Source: Hydractinia symbiolongicarpus
Taxonomy: Eukaryota > Cnidaria > Hydrozoa > Anthoathecata > Hydractiniidae
DNA: 64,000 nt
Assembly: GCF_029227915.1 (NCBI RefSeq)
Contig: NC_079887.1
Span: 25,977,650-26,041,649, forward strand
Direction of reading: 5' to 3'
The position numbers and the translations under genes are program-made. Shown here piece by piece: positions 11,152 to 23,711 of the stretch. Numbering within the stretch: the stretch's first letter is position 1; each line of letters opens with the position of its first letter. The notes under the pieces were generated by a model. That model searched no databases. It was not told where the DNA came from and saw only the letters and a program-made list of their open reading frames with translations.

Positions 11152-12367
11152 ACTGCTTTTATTCAGCGTCTCATTAAAAATGAAAACATTCTTGAATACT
11201 ACAAGTCTCATGCGTTTTAGTGGTGAAAAAATAATTTAAAAAATCGTTCTGGAAATGAGTTTACTGACAGGGTACTTTCTTTGTATACATTCGACTATAC
11301 GTGCCAAGCCCGGGATTTACGGGAAATCGCGGGTTTTCATTTGCCGGCGATTAAACTTCTTTTATTCAGCGTCTCATGAAAAATGAAAACATTTTTAAAA
11401 ACTACAAGTCTCATGAGTTTTAGTGGTGAAAAAGAAAATTAAAATTTCGTTCGGGAAATCAGTTTACTCCCTGGGTACTTTCTTTGTATACTTTTGACTA
11501 TACGGGCCAAGCCCGGGATTTACGGGAAATCGCGGGTTTTCGTTTGCCGGCGATTAAATTTCTTTTATTCAGCGCCTCATCAAATATGAAAATATTTTTG
11601 AAAGCTACAAGTCTCATGCGTTTAGTGGTGAAAAAATAATTTAAAAAATCGTTCTGGAAATGAGTTTACTCACAGGGTACTTTCTTTGTATACATTCGAC
11701 TATACGTGCCAAGCTCGGGATTTACGGGAAATCGCGGGTTTTCGTTTGCCGGCGATTAAACTGCTTTTATTCAGCGTCTCATTAAAAATGAAAACATTCT
11801 TGAAAACTACAAGTCTCATGCGTTTTAGTGGTGAAAAAATAATTTAAAAAATCGTTCTGGAAATGAGTTTACTCACAGGGTACTTTCTTTGTATACATTC
11901 GACTATACGTGCCAAGCCCGGGATTTACGGGAAATCGCGGGTTTTCATTTGCCGGCGATTAAACTTCTTTTATTCAGCGTCTCATGAAAAATGAAAACAT
12001 TTTTAAAAACTACAAGTCTCATGAGTTTTAGTGGTGAAAAAGTAAATTAAAATTTCGTTCGGGAAATCAGTTTACTCCCTGGGTACTTTCTTTGTATACT
12101 TTTGACTATACGGGCCAAGCCCGGGATTTACGGGAAATCGCGGGTTTTCGTTTGCCGTCGATTAAATTTCTTTTATTCAGCGCCTCATCAAATATGAAAA
12201 TATTTTTGAAAGCTACAAGTCTCATGCGTTTAGTGGTGAAAAAATAATTTAAAAAATCGTTCTGGAAATGAGTTTACTCACAGGGTACTTTCTTTGTATA
12301 CATTCGACTATACGGGCCAAGCCCGGCATTTATGGGAAATCGCGGGTTTTCATTTTCCGGCGATTAA
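11152..12367 (+). repeat. 608-bp trimer HOR, two tandem copies (second set)
   Basis: Two further copies of the trimer described at 8720-10543, beginning at 11152 and 11760. They are followed by the same ACCTCT monomer with GGCATTTATGGG (starting 12368). The AAATCAG marker sits at 11460 and 12068, again 608 bp apart. This set has one trimer fewer than the first, so trimer number varies between duplicated blocks. Confidence 0.87.
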
Positions 12368-13177
12368 ACCTCTTTCATTAAGCGTCTCATCAAAAATGAA
12401 AACATTTTTGAAAACTACAAGTCTCATGTGTTTTATTGGTGAAAAAAAAATTTAAAAAATCGTTTGGGAAATGAGTTTACTCCCTGGATACTTTCTTTGT
12501 ATACTTTTGACTATACGGGCCAAGCCGGGATTTACGGGAAATCGCGGGTTTTCGTTTGCCGGCGATTAAACTTCTTTTATTCAGCGTCTCATCAAAAATG
12601 AAAACATTTTTAAAAACTACAAGTCTTATGCGTTTTAGTGGTGAAAAAATAATTTAAAAAATCATTCTGGAAATGAGTTTACTCACAGGGTACTTTCTTT
12701 GTATACATTGGACTATACGTGCCAAGCCCGGGATTTACGGGAAATCGCGGGTTTTCGTTTTCCGGCGATTAAACCTCTTTCATTAAGCGTCTCATCAAAA
12801 ATGAAAACATTTTTGAAAACTACCAGTCTCATGCGTTTTAGTGGCGAAAAAAAAATTTAAAAAATCGTTCGGGAAATGAGTTTACTCCCTGGGTACTTTC
12901 TTTGTATACATTCGACTATACGGGCCAAGCCCCGGATTTACGGGAAAACGCGGGATTTCGTTTGCCGGCGATTAAACTTCTTTTATTCAGCGTCTCATCA
13001 AAAATGAAAATATTTTTGAAAACTACAAGTCTCATGCGTTTAGTGGTGAAAAAATAATTTAAAAAATCGTTCTGGAAATGAGTTTACTCACAGGGTACTT
13101 TCTTTGTATACATTCGACTATACGGGCCAAGCCCGGGATTTACGGGAAATCGCGGGTTTTTGTTTTCCGGCGATTAA

Positions 13178-14597
13178 ACCTCTTTCATTAAGCGTCTCAT
13201 CAAAAATGAAAACCTTTTTGAAAACTACAAGTCTCATGCGTTTTAGTGGCGAAAAAAAAATTTAAAAAATCGTTTGGGAAATGAGTTTACTTCCTGGGTA
13301 CTTTCTTTGTATACATTCGACTATACGGGCCAAGCCCCGGATTTACGGGAAAACGCGGGATTTCGTTTGCCGGCGATTAAACTTCTTTTATTCAGCGTCT
13401 CATCAAAAATGAAAACATTTTTAAAAACTACAAGTCTTATGCGTTTTAGTGGTGAAAAAATAATTTAAAAAATCGTTCTGGAAATGAGTTTACTCACAGG
13501 GTACTTTCTTTGTATTCATTTGACTATACGTGCCGAGCCCGGGATTTACGGGAAACCGCGGGTTTTCGTTTGCCGGCGATTAAACTGCTTTTATTCAGCG
13601 TCTCATTAAAAATGAAAACATTCTTGAAAACTACAAGTCTCATGCGTTTTAGTGGTGAAACAATAATTTAAAACGTCGTTTGGGAAATGAGTTTACTCCC
13701 TGGGTACTTTCTTTGTATAATTTTGACTATACGGGCCGAGTCCAGGATTTACGGGAAATCGCAGGTTTTCGTTTGCCGGCGATTAAACTTCATTTATTCA
13801 GCGTCTCATCAAAAATGAAAACATTTTTAAAAACTACAAGTCTCATGCGTTTTAGTGGTGAAAAAAAAATTTAAAAAATCGTTTGGGAAATGAGTTTACT
13901 CCCTGGATACTTTCTTTGTATACTTTTGACTATACGGGCCAAGCCCGGGATTTACGGGAAATCGCGGATTTTCGTTTGCCGGCGATTAAAATTCTTTTAT
14001 TCAGCGTCTCATCAAAAATGAAAACATTTTTAAAAACTACAAGTCTCATGCGTTTTAGTGGTGAAAAAATAATTTAAAAAATCGTTTGGGAAATGAGTTT
14101 ACTCCCTGGGTACTTTCTTTGTATACTTTTGACTATACGGGCCAAGCCGGGATTTACGGGAAATCGCGGGTTTTCGTTTGCCGGCGATTAAACTTCTTTT
14201 ATTCAGCGTCTCATCAAAAATGAAAACATTTTTAAAAACTACAAGTCTTATGCGTTTTAGTGGTGAGAAAATAATTTATAAAATCGTTCTGGAAATGAGT
14301 TTAGTCACAGGGTACTTTCTTTGTATACATTCGACTATACGTGCCAAGCCCGGGATTTACGGAAAATCGCGGGTTTTCGTTTGCCGGCGATTAAACTGCT
14401 TTTATTCAGCGTCTCATTAAAAATGAAAACATTCTTGAAAACTACAAGTCTCATGCGTTTTAGTGGTGAAAAAATAATTTAAAAAATCGTTTGGGAAATG
14501 AGTTTACTCCCTGGGTACTTTCTTTGTATACATTCGACTATACGGGCCAAGCCCGGGATTTACGGGAAATCGCGGGTTTTTGTTTTCCGGCGATTAA
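13178..14597 (+). repeat. 1420-bp heptamer HOR, copy 1
   Basis: Seven monomers, starting at 13178, 13381, 13584, 13787, 13990, 14192 and 14395. Shared private marks with the next copy include GAAAACCTTTTTG in the first unit, GGGAAACCGCGG in the second, GTATAATTTTGAC in the third, the ATTCTTTTATT module A in the fifth, and GTGAGAAAATAATTTATA in the sixth. The last monomer is mosaic: it switches between about 14516 and 14531 from a CCCTGGG left part to a CATTCGAC right part that matches the monomer before 13178. Confidence 0.9.
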
Positions 14598-16017
14598 ACC
14601 TCTTTCATTAAGCGTCTCATCAAAAATGAAAACCTTTTTGAAAACTACAAGTCTCATGCGTTTTAGTGGCGAAAAAAAAATTTAAAAAATCGTTTGGGAA
14701 ATGAGTTTACTTCCTGGGTACTTTCTTTGTATACATTCGACTATACGGGCCAAGCCCCGGATTTACGGGAAAACGCGGGATTTCGTTTGCCGGCGATTAA
14801 ACTTTTTTTATTCAGCGTCTCATCAAAAATGAAAACATTTTTAAAAACTACAAGTCTTATGCGTTTTAGTGGTGAAAAAATAATTTAAAAAATCGTTCTG
14901 GAAATGAGTTTACTCACAGGGTACTTTCTTTGTATACATTTGACTATACGTGCCGAGCCCGGGATTTACGGGAAACCGCGGGTTTTCGTTTGCCGGCGAT
15001 TAAACTGCTTTTATTCAGCGTCTCATTAAAAATGAAAACATTCTTGAAAACTACAAGTCTCATGCGTTTGAGTGGTGAAACAATAATTTAAAACGTCGTT
15101 TGGGAAATGAGTTTACTCCCTGGGTACTTTCTTTGTATAATTTTGACTATACGGGCCGAGTCCAGGATTTACGGGAAATCGCAGGTTTTCGTTTGCCGGC
15201 GATTAAACTTCATTTATTCAGCGTCTCATCAAAAATGAAAACATTTTTAAAAACTACAAGTCTCATGCGTTTTAGTGGTGAAAAAAAAATTTAAAAAATC
15301 GTTTGGGAAATGAGTTTACTCCCTGGATACTTTCTTTGTATACTTTTGACTATACGGGCCAAGCCCGGGATTTACGGGAAATCGCGGATTTTCGTTTGCC
15401 GGCGATTAAAATTCTTTTATTCAGCGTCTCATCAAAAATGAAAACATTTTTAAAAACTACAAGTCTCATGCGTTTTAGTGGTGAAAAAATAATTTAAAAA
15501 ATCGTTTGGGAAATGAGTTTACTCCCTGGGTACTTTCTTTGTATACTTTTGACTATACGGGCCAAGCCGGGATTTACGGGAAATCGCGGGTTTTCGTTTG
15601 CCGGCGATTAAACTTCTTTTATTCAGCGTCTCATCAAAAATGAAAACATTTTTAAAAACTACAAGTCTTATGCGTTTTAGTGGTGAGAAAATAATTTATA
15701 AAATCGTTCTGGAAATGAGTTTAGTCACAGGGTACTTTCTTTGTATACATTCGACTATACGTGCCAAGCCCGGGATTTACGGAAAATCGCGGGTTTTCGT
15801 TTGCCGGCGATTAAACTGCTTTTATTCAGCGTCTCATTAAAAATGAAAACATTCTTGAAAACTACAAGTCTCATGCGTTTTAGTGGTGAAATAATAATTT
15901 AAAAAATCGTTTAAGAAATGAGTTTACTCCCTGGGTACTTTCTTTGTATACTTTTGACTATACGGGCCGAGTCCAGGATTTACGGGAAATCGCAGGTTTT
16001 CGTTTGCCGGCGATTAA
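14598..16017 (+). repeat. 1420-bp heptamer HOR, copy 2
   Basis: Tandem copy of 13178-14597, offset 1420 bp throughout. Private differences are few, for example ACTTTTTTTATTCAG at the second monomer (14801), a CGTTTGAGTGG change near 15066, and GTATACATT near 14932 where copy 1 has GTATTCATT. Its last monomer (15815-16017) has GAAATAATAATTT and CGTTTAAG, the normal continuation into the next type. Confidence 0.9.
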
Positions 16018-18042
16018 ACTTCATTTATTCAGCGTCTCATCAAAAATGAAAACATTTTTAAAAACTACAAGTCTCATGCCTTTTAGTGGTGGAAAAGTAG
16101 TTTGAAAAATCGTTTGGTAAATGAGTTTACTCCCTGGGTACTTTCTTTGTATACTTTTGACTATACGGGCCAAGCCGGGATTTACAAAAAATCGCGGGTT
16201 TTCGTTTGCCGGCGATTAAACTTCTTTTATTCAGCGTCTCATCAAAAATGAAAACATTTTTAAAAACTACAAGTCTTATGCGTTTTAGTGGTGAAAAAAT
16301 AATTTAAAAAATCGTTCGGGAAATGAGTTTACTCCCTGGGTACTTTCTTTGTATACTTTTGACTTTACGGGCCAAGCCCGGGATTAACGGGAAATCGCGG
16401 GTTTTCGTTTGCCGGCGATTAAACTTCTTTTATTCAGCGTTTCATCAAAAATGAAAACATTTTTGAAAACTACAAGTCTCATGCGTTTTAGTGGTGAAAT
16501 AATAATTTAAAAAATCGTTTGGGAAATGAGTTTACTCCCTGGGTACTTTCTTTGTATAATTTTGACTATACGGGCCAAGCCGGGATTTACGGGAAATCGC
16601 GGGTTTTCGTTTGCCGGCGATTAAACTTCTTTTATTCAGCGTCTCATCAAAAATGAAAACATTTTTAAAAACTACAAGTCTTATGCGTTTTAGTGGTGAA
16701 AAAATAATTTAAAAAATCGTTCTGGAAATGAGTTTACTCACAGGGTACTTTCTTTGTATACATTCGACTGTACGTGCCAAGCCCGGGATTTACGGAAAAT
16801 CGCGGGTTTTCGTTTGCCGGCGATTAAACTGCTTTTATTCAGCGTCTCATTAAAAATGAAAACATTCTTGAAAACTACAAGTCTCATGCGTTTAGTGGTG
16901 AAAAAATAATTTAAAAAATCGTTCTGGAAATGAGTTTACTCACAGGGTACTTTCTTTGTATACATTCGACTATACGGGCCAAGCCCGGGATTTACGGGAA
17001 ATCGCGGGTTTTAGTTTTCCGGCGATTAAACCTCTTTCATTAAGCGTCTCATCAAAAATGAAAACATTTTTGAAAACTACAAGTCTCATGCGTTTTAGTG
17101 GCGAAAAAAAAATTTAAAAAATCGTTCGGGAAATGAGTTTACTTCCTGGGTACTTTCTTTGTATACATTCGACTATACGGGCCAAGCCCCGGATTTACCT
17201 GAAAACGCGGGATTTCGTTTGCCGGCGATTAAACTTCTTTTATTCAGCGTCTCATCAAAAATGAAAACATTTTTAAAAACTACAAGTCTTATGCGTTTTA
17301 GTGGTGAAAAAATAATTTAAAAAATCGTTCTGGAAATGAGTTTACTCACAGGGTACTTTCTTTGTATACATTCGACTATACGTGCCAAGCCCGGGAGTTA
17401 CGGGAAATCGCGGGTTTTCATTTGCCGGCGATTAAACTTCTTTTATTCAGCGTCTTATGAAAAATGAAAACATTTTTATAAACTACAAGTCTCATGAGTT
17501 TTAGTGGTGAAAAAGTAAATTAAAATTTCGTTCGGGAAATGAGTTTACTCACAGGGTACTTTCTTTGTATACATTCGACTATACGTGCCAACCCGGGATT
17601 TACGGGATATCGCGGGTTTTCATTTGCCGGCGATTAAACTTCTTTTATTCAGCGCCTTATCAAATATGAAAATATTTTTGAAAACTACAAGTCTCATGCG
17701 TTTAGTGGTGAAAAAATAATTTAAAAAATCGTTCTGGAAATGAGTTTACTCACAGGGTACTTTCTTTGTATACATTCGACTATACGGGCCAAGCCCGGGA
17801 TTTATGGGAAATCGCGGGTTTTCATTTTCCGGCGATTAAACCTCTTTCATTAAGCGTCTAATCAAAAATGAAAACATTTTTGAAAACTACAAGTCTCATG
17901 TGTTTTATTGGTGAAAAAAAAATTTTAAAAATCGGTTGGGAAATGAGTTTACTCCCTGGATACTTTCTTTGTATACATTCGAATATACGGGCCGAGTCCG
18001 GGATTTACGGGAAATCGCGGATTTTCGTTTGCCGACGATTAA

Positions 18043-20068
18043 ACTTCTTTTTTTCAGCGTCACATCAAATATGAAAATATTTTTGAAAACTACAAGTCTC
18101 ATGCGTTTAGTGGTAAAAAAATAATATAAAAAATCGTTCGGGAAATGAGTTTACTCCCTGGGTACTTTCTTTGTATACTTTTGACTATACGGGCCAAGCC
18201 CGGGATTAACGGGAAATCGCGGGTTTTCGTTTGCCGGCGATTAAACTTCTTTTATTCAGCGTCTCATCAAAAATGAAAACATTTTTAAAAACTACAAGTC
18301 TTATGCGTTTTAGTGGTGAAAAAATAATTTAAAAAATCGTTTGGGAAATGAGTTTACTCCCTGGGTACTTTCTTTGTATACTTTTGACTATACGGGCCAA
18401 GCCGGAAATTACGGGAAATCGCGGGTTTTCGTTTTCCGGCGATTAAACTTCTTTTATTCAGCGTCTCATCAAAAATGAAAACATTTTTAAAAACTACAAG
18501 TCTTATGCGTTTTAGTGGTGAGAAAATAATTTATAAAATCGTTCCGGAAATGAGTTTACTCACAGGGTACTTTCTTTGTATACATTCGACTATACGTGCC
18601 AAGCCCGGGATTTACGGAAAATCGCGGGTTTTCGTTTGCCGGCGATTAAACTGCTTTTATTCAGCGTCTCCTTAAAAATGAAAACATTCTTGAAAACTAC
18701 AAGTCTCATGCGTTTTAGTGGTGAAATAATAATTTAAAAAATCGTTTAAGAAATGAGTTTACTCCCTGGGTACTTTCTTTGTATACTTTTGACTATACGG
18801 GCCGAGTCCAGGATTTACGGGAAATCGCAGGTTTTCGTTTGCCGGCGATTAAACTTCATTTATTCAGCGTCTCATCAAAAATGAAAACATTTTTAAAAAC
18901 TACAAGTCTCATGCCTTTTAGTGGTGGAAAAGTAATTTAAAAAATCGTTTGGAAAATGAGTTTACTCACAGGGTACTTTCTTTGTATACTTTTGACTATA
19001 CGGGCCAAGCCCGGGATTTACGGAAAATCGCGGGTTTTAGTTTTCCGGCGATTAAACCTCTTTCATTAAGCGTCTCATCAAAAATGAAAACATTTTTGAA
19101 AACTACAAGTCTCATGCGTTTTAGTGGCGAAAAAAAAATTTAAAAAATCGTTCGGGAAATGAGTTTACTTCCTGGGTACTTTCTTTGTATACATTCGACT
19201 ATACGGGCCAAGCCCCGGATTTACCTGAAAACGCGGGATTTCGTTTGCCGGCGATTAAACTTCTTTTATTCAGCGTCTCATCAAAAATGAAAACATTTTT
19301 AAAAACTACAAGTCTTATGCGTTTTAGTGGTGAAAAAATAATTTAAAAAATCGTTCTGGAAATGAGTTTACTCACAGGGTACTTTCTTTGTATACATTCG
19401 ACTATACGTGCCAAGCCCGGGAGTTACGGGAAATCGCGGGTTTTCATTTGCCGGCGATTAAACTTCTTTTATTCAGCGTCTTATGAAAAATGAAAACATT
19501 TTTATAAACTACAAGTCTCATGAGTTTTAGTGGTGAAAAAGTAAATTAAAATTTCGTTCGGGAAATGAGTTTACTCACAGGGTACTTTCTTTGTATACAT
19601 TCGACTATACGTGCCAACCCGGGATTTACGGGATATCGCGGGTTTTCATTTGCCGGCGATTAAACTTCTTTTATTCAGCGCCTCATCAAATATGAAAATA
19701 TTTTTGAAAACTACAAGTCTCATGCGTTTAGTGGTGAAAAAATAATTTAAAAAATCGTTCTGGAAATGAGTTTACTCACAGGGTACTTTCTTTGTATACA
19801 TTCGACTATACGGGCCAAGCCCGGGATTTATGGGAAATCGCGGGTTTTCATTTTCCGGCGATTAAACCTCTTTCATTAAGCGTCTAATCAAAAATGAAAA
19901 CATTTTTGAAAACTACAAGTCTCATGTGTTTTATTGGTGAAAAAAAAATTTTAAAAATCGGTTGGGAAATGAGTTTACTCCCTGGATACTTTCTTTGTAT
20001 ACATTCGAATATACGGGCCGAGTCCGGGATTTACGGGAAATCGCGGATTTTCGTTTGCCGACGATTAA
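18043..20068 (+). repeat. Decamer HOR, full-length copy (2026 bp)
   Basis: Ten monomers from one index monomer to the next. The interior contains a monomer at 19056 with the ACCTCT, TGGCGAAAA form and one at 19259 ending in GGGAGTTACGGG. So the middle of this copy is not the same set of ten seen at 27155-31204, even though length and flanks agree. It is a decamer in size but a mosaic in content. Confidence 0.75.
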
Positions 20069-21080
20069 ACTTCTTTTTTTCAGCGTCACATCAAATATGA
20101 AAATATTTTTGAAAACTACAAGTCTCATGCGTTTAGTGGTAAAAAAATAATATAAAAAATCGTTCGGGAAATGAGTTTACTCCCTGGGTACTTTCTTTGT
20201 ATACTTTTGACTATACGGGCCAAGCCCGGGATTAACGGGAAATCGCGGGTTTTCGTTTGCCGGCGATTAAACTTCTTTTATTCAGCGTCTCATCAAAAAT
20301 GAAAACATTTTTAAAAACTACAAGTCTTATGCGTTTTAGTGGTGAAAAAATAATTTAAAAAATCGTTTGGGAAATGAGTTTACTCCCTGGGTACTTTCTT
20401 TGTATACTTTTGACTATACGGGCCAAGCCGGAAATTACGGGAAATCGCGGGTTTTCGTTTTCCGGCGATTAAACTTCTTTTATTCAGCGTCTCATCAAAA
20501 ATGAAAACATTTTTAAAAACTACAAGTCTTATGCGTTTTAGTGGTGAGAAAATAATTTATAAAATCGTTCCGGAAATGAGTTTACTCACAGGGTACTTTC
20601 TTTGTATACATTCGACTATACGTGCCAAGCCCGGGATTTACGGAAAATCGCGGGTTTTCGTTTGCCGGCGATTAAACTGCTTTTATTCAGCGTCTCCTTA
20701 AAAATGAAAACATTCTTGAAAACTACAAGTCTCATGCGTTTTAGTGGTGAAATAATAATTTAAAAAATCGTTTAAGAAATGAGTTTACTCCCTGGGTACT
20801 TTCTTTGTATACTTTTGACTATACGGGCCAAGCCGGAAATTACGGGAAATCGCGGGTTTTCGTTTTCCGGCGATTAAACTTCTTTTATTCAGCGTCTCAT
20901 CAAAAATGAAAACATTTTTAAAAACTACAAGTCTCATGTGTTTTATTGGTGAAAAAAAAATTTTAAAAATCGGTTGGGAAATGAGTTTACTCCCTGGATA
21001 CTTTCTTTGTATACATTCGAATATACGGGCCGAGTCCGGGATTTACGGGAAATCGCGGATTTTCGTTTGCCGACGATTAA
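20069..21080 (+). repeat. Decamer HOR, contracted to five monomers (1012 bp)
   Basis: Only five monomers lie between index monomers. The fifth (20878) carries ACTTCT and TTTTTAAAAAC on its left but TGTGTTTTATTGG on its right, a combination not seen in full copies. The ACCTCT module that normally precedes TGTGTTTTATTGG is missing. That mosaic is the likely deletion joint, within about 20919-20940. Confidence 0.78.
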
Positions 21081-23711
21081 ACTTCTTTTTTTCAGCGTCA
21101 CATCAAATATGAAAATATTTTTGAAAACTACAAGTCTCATGCGTTTAGTGGTAAAAAAATAATATAAAAAATCGTTCGGGAAATGAGTTTACTCCCTGGG
21201 TACTTTCTTTGTATACTTTTGACTATACGGGCCAAGCCCGGGATTAACGGGAAATCGCGGGTTTTCGTTTGCCGGCGATTAAACTTCTTTTATTCAGCGT
21301 CTCATCAAAAATGAAAACATTTTTAAAAACTACAAGTCTTATGCGTTTTAGTGGTGAAAAAATAATTTAAAAAATCGTTTGGGAAATGAGTTTACTCCCT
21401 GGGTACTTTCTTTGTATACTTTTGACTATACGGGCCAAGCCGGAAATTACGGGAAATCGCGGGTTTTCGTTTTCCGGCGATTAAACTTCTTTTATTCAGC
21501 GTCTCATCAAAAATGAAAACATTTTTAAAAACTACAAGTCTTATGCGTTTTAGTGGTGAGAAAATAATTTATAAAATCGTTCCGGAAATGAGTTTACTCA
21601 CAGGGTACTTTCTTTGTATACATTCGACTATACGTGCCAAGCCCGGGATTTACGGAAAATCGCGGGTTTTCGTTTGCCGGCGATTAAACTGCTTTTATTC
21701 AGCGTCTCCTTAAAAATGAAAACATTCTTGAAAACTACAAGTCTCATGCGTTTTAGTGGTGAAATAATAATTTAAAAAATCGTTTAAGAAATGAGTTTAC
21801 TCCCTGGGTACTTTCTTTGTATACTTTTGACTATACGGGCCGAGTCCAGGATTTACGGGAAATCGCAGGTTTTCGTTTGCCGGCGATTAAACTTCATTTA
21901 TTCAGCGTCTCATCAAAAATGAAAACATTTTTAAAAACTACAAGTCTCATGCCTTTTAGTGGTGGAAAAGTAATTTAAAAAATCGTTTGGGAAATGAGTT
22001 TACTCCCTGGGTACTTTCTTTGTATACTTTTGACTATACGGGCCAAGACGGGATTTACGGAAAATCGCGGGTTTTCGTTTGCCGGCGATTAAACTTCTTT
22101 TATTCAGCGTCTCATCAAAAATGAAAACATTTTTAAAAACTACAAGTCTCATGCCTTTTAGTGGTGGAAAAGTAGTTTGAAAAATCGTTTGGGAAATGAG
22201 TTTACTCCCTGGGTACTTTCTTTGTATACTTTTGACTATACGGGCCAAGACGGGATTTACGGAAAATCGCGGGTTTTCGTTTGCCGGCGATTAAACTTCT
22301 TTTATTCAGCGTCTCATCAAAAATGAAAACATTTTTAAAAACTACAAGTCTCATGCCTTTTAGTGGTGGAAAAGTAGTTTGAAAAATCGTTTGGTAAATG
22401 AGTTTACTCCCTGGGTACTTTCTTTGTATACTTTTGACTATACGGGCCAAGCCGGGATTTACAAAAAATCGCGGGTTTTCGTTTGCCGGCGATTAAACTT
22501 CTTTTATTCAGCGTCTCATCAAAAATGAAAACATTTTTAAAAACTACAAGTCTTATGCGTTTTAGTGGTGAAAAAATAATTTAAAAAATCGTTCGGGAAA
22601 TGAGTTTACTCCCTGGGTACTTTCTTTGTATACTTTTGACTATACGGGCCAAGCCCGGGATTAACGGGAAATCGCGGGTTTTCGTTTGCCGGCGATTAAA
22701 CTTCTTTTATTCAGCGTTTCATCAAAAATGAAAACATTTTTGAAAACTACAAGTCTCATGCGTTTTAGTGGTGAAATAATAATTTAAAAAATCGTTTATG
22801 AAATGAGTTTACTTCCTGGGTACTTTCTTTGTATACATTCGACTATACGGGCCAAGCCGGGATTTACGGGAAATCGCGGGTTTTCGTTTGCCGGCGATTA
22901 AACTTCTTTTATTCAGCGTCTCATCAAAAATGAAAACATTTTTAAAAACTACAAGTCTTATGCGTTTTAGTGGTGAAAAAATAATTTAAAAAATCGGTCT
23001 GGAAATGAGTTTACTCACAGGGTACTTTCTTTGTATATATTCGACTATACGTGCCAAGCCCGGGAGTTACGGGAAATCGCGGGTTTTCATTTGCCGGCGA
23101 TTAAACTTCTTTTATTCAGCGTCTTATGAAAAATGAAAACATTTTTATAAACTACAAGTCTCATGAGTTTTAGTGGTGAAAAAGTAAATTAAAATTTCGT
23201 TCGGGAAATGAGTTTACTCACAGGGTACTTTCTTTGTATACATTCGACTATACGTGCCAACCCGGGATTTATGGGATATCGCGGGTTTTCATTTGCCGGC
23301 GATTAAACTTCTTTTATTCAGCGCCTCATCAAATATGAAAATATTTTTGAAAACTACAAGTCTCATGCGTTTAGTGGTGAAAAAATAATTTAAAAAATCG
23401 TTCTGGAAATGAGTTTACTCACAGGGTACTTTCTTTGTATACATTCGACTATACGGGCCAAGCCCGGGATTTATGGGAAATCGCGGGTTTTCATTTTCCG
23501 GCGATTAAACCTCTTTCATTAAGCGTCTAATCAAAAATGAAAACATTTTTGAAAACTACAAGTCTCATGTGTTTTATTGGTGAAAAAAAAATTTTAAAAA
23601 TCGGTTGGGAAATGAGTTTACTCCCTGGATACTTTCTTTGTATACATTCGAATATACGGGCCGAGTCCGGGATTTACGGGAAATCGCGGATTTTCGTTTG
23701 CCGACGATTAA
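21081..23711 (+). repeat. Decamer HOR, expanded to 13 monomers (2631 bp)
   Basis: Thirteen monomers between index monomers. Part of the extra length is a single-monomer duplication: units at 22093 and 22295 both carry GCCTTTTAG and AAGTAGTTTGAAAAATCG, whereas the parallel stretch at 24522-24925 has only one such unit. The unit at 22295 ends with the TTTACAAAAAATCG form of module E, also seen near 16180, 24890, 50410 and 51630. Confidence 0.78.
22093..22496 (+). repeat. Single-monomer tandem duplication (2 x 202 bp)
   Basis: The units 22093-22294 and 22295-22496 are adjacent and nearly identical through modules A to D. Both have GCCTTTTAGTGG and AAGTAGTTTG, marks otherwise found once per HOR. 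The first ends like its upstream neighbour (AAGACGGG, GGAAAATCG), while the second ends AAGCCGGGATTTACAAAAAA. This is the smallest clear duplication step in the window. Confidence 0.8.

Larger units (their letters stand above)
1..17435 (+). repeat. Block alpha: first satellite domain, mixed hexamer, heptamer and trimer HORs
   Basis: About 86 monomers. Types that mark this block include ACTGCT units with GAAACAATAATTT or GAAGTAATAATTT, units with the CCGAGTCCAGG module E, ACCTCT units with TGGCGAAAA, and units starting ATTTCT with CGCCTCATC. Within it the repeats are organised at 1216 bp (about 0.8-5.3 kb), 608 bp (8.7-12.4 kb) and 1420 bp (13.2-16.0 kb). Monomer types from about 6.5 to 17 kb recur in the same order in 40.7-52.4 kb (block alpha-prime). 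The boundary with the next block is gradual and set by monomer type, so it is good to about one or two monomers. No non-satellite sequence was seen. Confidence 0.75.

Noticed and set aside
22000-22450. Minus-strand frames of 65-82 codons
   Set aside because: They are antisense readings of the same repeat, present only in units with certain one-base losses. There is no independent evidence of coding.
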